Shown piece after piece: positions 40,084-43,663 of a stretch of DNA of 43,663 nucleotides. The notes below the pieces were generated by a model. That model did no database searches. It was not told the DNA's origin and saw only the letters and a list, made by a program, of their open reading frames with translations. The position numbers and the translations under genes are program-made. The stretch is from Lachnospiraceae bacterium (GTDB lineage Bacteria; Bacillota; Clostridia; Lachnospirales; Lachnospiraceae), in the NCBI GenBank assembly GCA_020860645.1, contig JAJBTX010000122.1:1-43663 (forward strand), in the 5' to 3' direction. Numbering within the stretch: position 1 is the stretch's first letter; each line of letters starts with the position of its first letter.

Positions 40084-41313
40084 ATGAAAACACAGTACAG
40101 AGTAATCATTGCAGCGGTTCTGTCAGTAGCCATCTGCGGCGCGCTGATCACAACGGAGATCACATACAGCGGCGCCGACGGGGAAACGACGGCGGCGGTC
40201 GAGATCCCGGTTCCGGCGAATGAGAACGGCGTCATCACCGCGGACGAGTGGGAGTCGGTCTATCCGAACCAGGTCGCGTCGTATAAGGCGAACGAGAGCA
40301 ACAGCTATACGGTCGACTACCTGGAGGAGTCTCCGTATCTGACGAATATTTACGAGGGCTATGGTTTTGCGGTGGATTATAACAGCGCGCGCAGCCACAG
40401 CTATACGCTTGAAGATGTTGCAGCTACTGAGCGGCCGCATTCGCTGGCGAACTGTCTGACCTGCAAGACGGCGGACTACACGAAGCTCGTGAACGATATG
40501 GGCGTGGAGGCCTACTCCTATGATTTCGAGGAGACCTACGCGCAGATGAACGAGAGCGTGGGCTGCTACACCTGCCACGAGAACGATGTGTCGACGCTGA
40601 CCGTCACGCACGACTATATTATCAATACGCTTGGCGACAATATGGACACGATCGCTTCGGAGGTTCTTGTCTGCGGGCAGTGTCATATCGAGTACTACTT
40701 CGACAGCGAGACGAAGGCGACGTCCATTGCCTACGACAGCATCGAGGCGATGGATCCGGAGGCGATTCTCGCTTACTACGATGAGATCGGTTTCTCTGAC
40801 TGGACGCAGGAGAGCACCGGTACAGGCATGCTGAAGGCACAGCATCCGGAGATGGAGACCTTCCTCGGAGAGGGCAGCATGCACAGCAATCTGCTGACCT
40901 GTGCGGATTGCCATATGGAGCAGGCGACGGCGGATGACGGCAGCAGCTATACGAGTCACAGCTGGGTGAGCCCGTTGGAGAGCGAGACCATCCTGGAAAC
41001 CTGTGCGGCCTGCCACGGTGACACGGACATGGTCGAGAAGGTTACGACGATCCAGGAGGCGGTGACCGCGCGTGAGACGGAGGTCGGTGAGAAGCTCTCG
41101 ACTCTGAAGGACACGCTGGCGGACGCGGTTGCCTCCGGCGAGTACACGGAGGATGAGCTGGATGAGATTCGCTCGCTCTACCGCAGTGCGCAGTGGTATT
41201 TTGACTTCGACTATGTGGAGAACAGCGAGGGTGCACACAACTCCACGCTGGCGAACCGGTGTCTGGATACCTCGGAGGAGCTGATCGACGAGGCAATGGA
41301 AAAGTTCAAATAA
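40084..41313 (+). CDS. nrfA: Ammonia-forming cytochrome c nitrite reductase (pentaheme NrfA)
   Basis: 409 residues. It reduces nitrite to ammonium by six electrons on the outer face of the membrane. All five haem sites are present in order: the catalytic CLTCK (124-128, Lys as axial ligand), CYTCH (161-165), CGQCH (197-201), CADCH (273-277) and CAACH (307-311). The Ca/active-site residues Glu203-Tyr204 (HIEYYF) and Lys251-Gln253-His254 (KAQHPE) are intact, and Arg103 is the likely catalytic arginine. The N-terminus has one hydrophobic segment (VIIAAVLSVAICGALI) with no clear cleavage site, so it is probably a membrane anchor. GAGGGA lies 6 nt before ATG 40084. No nrfH is near; resB-ccsA follow. 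Confidence 0.97.
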   Translation: MKTQYRVIIAAVLSVAICGALITTEITYSGADGETTAAVEIPVPANENGVITADEWESVYPNQVASYKANESNSYTVDYLEESPYLTNIYEGYGFAVDYNSARSHSYTLEDVAATERPHSLANCLTCKTADYTKLVNDMGVEAYSYDFEETYAQMNESVGCYTCHENDVSTLTVTHDYIINTLGDNMDTIASEVLVCGQCHIEYYFDSETKATSIAYDSIEAMDPEAILAYYDEIGFSDWTQESTGTGMLKAQHPEMETFLGEGSMHSNLLTCADCHMEQATADDGSSYTSHSWVSPLESETILETCAACHGDTDMVEKVTTIQEAVTARETEVGEKLSTLKDTLADAVASGEYTEDELDEIRSLYRSAQWYFDFDYVENSEGAHNSTLANRCLDTSEELIDEAMEKFK

Positions 41314-41332
41314 GAAAACATAGACGTTCTGC

Positions 41333-41364
41333 AAAAGGCTGTCGCCAGTAAGCGGCAGCCTTTT
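41333..41364 (+). terminator. Terminator or attenuating hairpin between nrfA and resB
   Basis: AAAAGGCTGTCGC (41333-41345) pairs with GCGGCAGCCTTTT (41352-41364), one G-T included. The short T tract (TTTTG) suggests incomplete termination, giving more nrfA than resB-ccsA mRNA. No promoter is seen before resB. Confidence 0.7.
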
Positions 41365-41388
41365 GTGCGAGTAGCTGGAAAGGACATG

Positions 41389-42684
41389 ATGAAAAAGCTG
41401 CGAAATTTTATCTTCTCGATGCGCTTTGCTCTGATCCTGCTGTTTCTGATCGTGTTGGCCTGTGTGGCCGGCAGTGTGATACCGCAGGGCTATGTGATGT
41501 CATATTACACACAGAGCTATTCTCAGCAGCTCGCGGGCGCGATCCTGCTGTTCGGACTTGACGATGTGTTTCACAGCGTCTGGTTCGTCGCGCTGGTGCT
41601 GATTCTCTGCGCGAACCTGCTGGGCTGCAATGTGCTCCGCTTTCCGGCGCTGCTTCGCCGGTTTCAGGGCGGCTTCACGCCGGAGCACGTGCTTGCTTCG
41701 TGGAATGGAGAGAGCCTGACGCAGACGCGTGACCCGGAAGTTGTATTTCAGAAGAATGGTTTTCGCCGCGTGCAGGCAGTGCAGACGGAGGAAGGCCGCA
41801 CATTCCGCTACAGCGTGCGGAACCGCGTCGGAATCTGGGGCGCGTGGCTCTGCCACCTCGGGATGTTGATTGTCATCCTCGGCTTCGGCCTGGGGCAGAT
41901 GACCGAGGAGGAGTATACGGTCTATGGCGTGCCGGGGGAAACGAAGGCGGTCGAGGGAACGGACTATGAGGTGACGATCGATGACTTCGTCGTGGAGCTG
42001 CGGGAGGACGATACCGTGGAGCAGTACACCGCGACGATCACCGTGACCGACACGGAGACCGGTGAGAGCGGTGGCGGTCAGACGAGCGTCAACGCTCCGC
42101 TGTCGCTGTTCGGCATGCGTTTTTATCAGAATTCTACCGGCTGGGCGGCGACGGTGCAGATCTGGAAGGATGAGGAACTGATTCAGGAAGATCTGCTCTG
42201 CGCCGGGGAATATACACTGATCGAGGATATCGGCAGCGTCGCGGTGATGTTTTCCGCGTTTTACCCGGACTATGTGGAGGATGTGGACGGTTCGCCCGGG
42301 ACCGCGAGCTCACGCCTGAATAATCCGGCCTATCTCTACCAGCTTTATTATCACAACGAGGTGATCGGCATGAATGTGCTGACCGGCGATGAGGTGATCA
42401 CGCTGGACGAGTACACGATTGTCTTTACCGACCCGCAGCAGTATACGCTGCTGCAGATCAAGCGCGACTCCTTCGCCTGGCTCACGGCGATCGGCGCGCT
42501 GCTCGTTGCGCTGGCTCTGATTCTGGCCTTCTACCTGCGCACGGAGGAACTCTGGGCGCTGGACAACGGGGATGGCAGCTGGAGCGTAAGCGGACGCAGC
42601 GTAAAGGGCGGCGAAGAGTTTCGGGAGAGAATCCGCAGCAGTGCGGAAACCGCAGAAGAATTGGAGGAAAAGAATGACATCTGA
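41389..42684 (+). CDS. resB: Cytochrome c biogenesis protein ResB (System II, Ccs1)
   Basis: 431 residues. Three N-terminal membrane helices (FALILLFLIVLACVAGSVIP; VWFVALVLILCANLLGC; WLCHLGMLIVILGFGLGQM), a large outside domain of about 200 residues, and a final helix (LTAIGALLVALALILAFYL) make the ResB layout. RNRVGIWGAWLCHLGM holds a conserved histidine. With CcsA it moves haem and attaches it to CxxCH apocytochromes. ATG 41389 is placed 5-6 nt after AAAGGA; 41386 is the alternative. The end overlaps ccsA by 11 nt. Confidence 0.93.
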   Translation: MKKLRNFIFSMRFALILLFLIVLACVAGSVIPQGYVMSYYTQSYSQQLAGAILLFGLDDVFHSVWFVALVLILCANLLGCNVLRFPALLRRFQGGFTPEHVLASWNGESLTQTRDPEVVFQKNGFRRVQAVQTEEGRTFRYSVRNRVGIWGAWLCHLGMLIVILGFGLGQMTEEEYTVYGVPGETKAVEGTDYEVTIDDFVVELREDDTVEQYTATITVTDTETGESGGGQTSVNAPLSLFGMRFYQNSTGWAATVQIWKDEELIQEDLLCAGEYTLIEDIGSVAVMFSAFYPDYVEDVDGSPGTASSRLNNPAYLYQLYYHNEVIGMNVLTGDEVITLDEYTIVFTDPQQYTLLQIKRDSFAWLTAIGALLVALALILAFYLRTEELWALDNGDGSWSVSGRSVKGGEEFRERIRSSAETAEELEEKNDI

Positions 42685-43504
42685 ACAGTTTCTGAATCTG
42701 GAGAATATCGTATTTACGGTTACCATGGTCGTCTACCTGGCTGCGATGGTCCTGTATTTCCTGTTTTTCGCCCTGAAAAATGAGAAGCCGGGAAAGATTG
42801 CCGATAAGCTGATGGTTGTGGCTTTCGTTCTGCACACGATCGCACTGGTGACGCGCGGACTCGGCGCGGGGCGGCTGCCGCTCACGAACCAGTATGAGTT
42901 TGCGACCAGCTTTGCCTGGGGAATCTGCCTGTGTTATCTGATTTTCCTCTGGAAATATAAGTTTCGTGCGCTGGGAGCTTTTGTGACGCCGGTCATCTTT
43001 CTGATCATCGGCTACGCCGCGATGCAGAGCCGCGAGGTGAAGGAACTGATGCCGGCGCTGCGCAGCAACTGGCTCGCGATCCATGTCTCCTCCGCGATCA
43101 TTTCCTATGGAGCTTTCGGCGTCTCCTTCGCGGTGTCGCTGATGTTCCTGATCAGAGAGAAGCTGAAAAATAACAGCTTCTGGGAGACGCATATTCCGCA
43201 GAAGGAGAAGCTGGATCTGATCAGCTACCGCGCAGTGTCGCTCGGCTTTCTGTTCCTGACCTTCGTGATCATCTCCGGCGCGATCTGGGCGGAGCGCGCC
43301 TGGGGCAGCTACTGGTCCTGGGATCCGAAGGAGACCTGGTCGCTCATCACCTGGATTATTTACGCGATCTACCTGCACCTGCGGATATCGAAGGGCTGGA
43401 AGGGAAAGAGCGCGGCGATCTTCGCGGCGGTTGGCTTCATCTGCGTGATCTTCACTTATATTGGGGTCAATACGCTGATTCCGGGCATCCACAGCTACGC
43501 GTAA
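42674..43504 (+). CDS. ccsA: Cytochrome c biogenesis protein CcsA (ResC), haem-handling subunit
   Basis: 276 residues with about eight membrane helices. The haem-handling WWD motif WGSYWSWDPKETWSLITW is complete, and conserved histidines flank it (VLHTIAL, LAIHVSSAI, YLHLRIS). It is the partner of ResB in System II and is placed after nrfA, which needs five haems attached, one of them to a CxxCK site. The start at 42674 has TTGGAGGA and lies inside resB. The structured repeat begins directly after the stop. Confidence 0.95.
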   Translation: MTSEQFLNLENIVFTVTMVVYLAAMVLYFLFFALKNEKPGKIADKLMVVAFVLHTIALVTRGLGAGRLPLTNQYEFATSFAWGICLCYLIFLWKYKFRALGAFVTPVIFLIIGYAAMQSREVKELMPALRSNWLAIHVSSAIISYGAFGVSFAVSLMFLIREKLKNNSFWETHIPQKEKLDLISYRAVSLGFLFLTFVIISGAIWAERAWGSYWSWDPKETWSLITWIIYAIYLHLRISKGWKGKSAAIFAAVGFICVIFTYIGVNTLIPGIHSYA

Positions 43505-43512
43505 TACCGGGC

Positions 43513-43630
43513 GCCAGTCCGGCCGATGTCTATGTGTCCTTGCATGCCCTAAAGGATTTATGCTCTTTAGAGTACTAGCTTCGCGTCGCAAGCATGCAGT
43601 CCACATAGCCGCCGTCCGGGACTTTTATAG
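43513..43630. repeat. Structured intergenic repeat, copy 2 (right half, with a 42-nt loop insertion)
   Basis: GATGTCTATGTGTCCTTGCA and the tail CCACATAGCCGCCGTCCGGG match copy 1 at 14090-14162 apart from the paired change in the stem CTATGTG/CACATAG (43530-43536/43602-43608). The hairpin loop TGCATGC/AAGCATGCA is split by 42 nt that hold their own small stem CTAAAG/CTTTAG. The left half of copy 1 is missing; AGTCC (43516-43520) pairs instead with GGACT (43619-43623). The rest of the window, to 43663, is A+T-rich and holds no recognisable gene. Confidence 0.8.
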
Positions 43631-43663
43631 TAAATTATCTGACAATAATGAAAACCATAAAAT

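Overview
This window looks like a chromosome segment of an anaerobic, GC-rich member of the Clostridia, most probably Lachnospiraceae. The support is the family content: GlgD, a COG2984/4120/1101 ABC transporter, pyruvate:ferredoxin oxidoreductase, IreB-RuvX-DUF1292-RNase J, DUF5685, DUF4491, DUF4349 and a MetA-type homoserine acyltransferase. Strong Shine-Dalgarno sites and TTGaca-N17-TAtaaT promoters fit the same picture. Almost every gene is on the + strand; only a small HPr-like gene is on the - strand. No rRNA, tRNA, CRISPR array, transposase or phage gene was seen.

Layout. 1-323 is the end of glgD. 389-554 is a closed multi-hairpin element. 645-4818 is a type IIA topoisomerase pair (parE-parC). 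4918-6270 is a DUF4143-type AAA ATPase behind three operator-like repeats. 6472-9459 is an ECF sigma factor, a probable anti-sigma membrane protein, a DUF4349 lipoprotein and a Nudix hydrolase. 9583-10977 is a COG2509 flavoprotein. 11125-13996 is a TrpXYZ-like ABC transporter whose binding-protein gene carries an in-frame amber codon. 14272-17826 is PFOR. 17984-21466 holds a sugar nucleotidyltransferase, a GT2 glycosyltransferase and a flippase, a likely surface-glycan module. 21557-23486 holds ilvE and a patatin-like lipase. 23578-25514 holds a zinc-ribbon membrane protein, DUF5685 and a J-domain protein. 25595-27799 holds metA and two poorly known genes. 27820-33649 is a translation and tRNA-modification cluster (prmA, rsmE, cysteine desulfurase, thiI, mtaB) interrupted by the reverse-strand HPr-like gene. 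33668-34945 is an A+T-rich polytopic membrane protein. 34979-35196 is a strong structured-RNA candidate. 35294-39583 is ireB-ruvX-DUF1292-rnj-mltG(truncated)-U32. 39711-43504 is DUF4491, nrfA and the System II cytochrome c assembly pair resB-ccsA.

How it works together. PFOR produces acetyl-CoA and reduced ferredoxin. NrfA, matured by ResB/CcsA, gives a route for nitrite reduction to ammonium, but no nrfH or other quinol oxidase partner is present here. The cysteine desulfurase can feed sulfur to ThiI for 4-thiouridine in tRNA, alongside MtaB (ms2t6A), PrmA (ribosomal protein L11) and RsmE (16S rRNA). MetA has the Glu111 signature of acetyl-CoA use.

The least explained material is between genes. 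(i) Two unrelated promoters carry locus-specific 19-bp repeats at an exact 33-bp pitch, one copy lying between -35 and -10. (ii) A dispersed structured repeat after two operons shows a compensatory base-pair change. (iii) A 166-bp closed hairpin element follows glgD. (iv) An approximately 218-nt element closed by a perfect 12-bp stem precedes ireB. These were found by reading the sequence; no database search or folding program was run.
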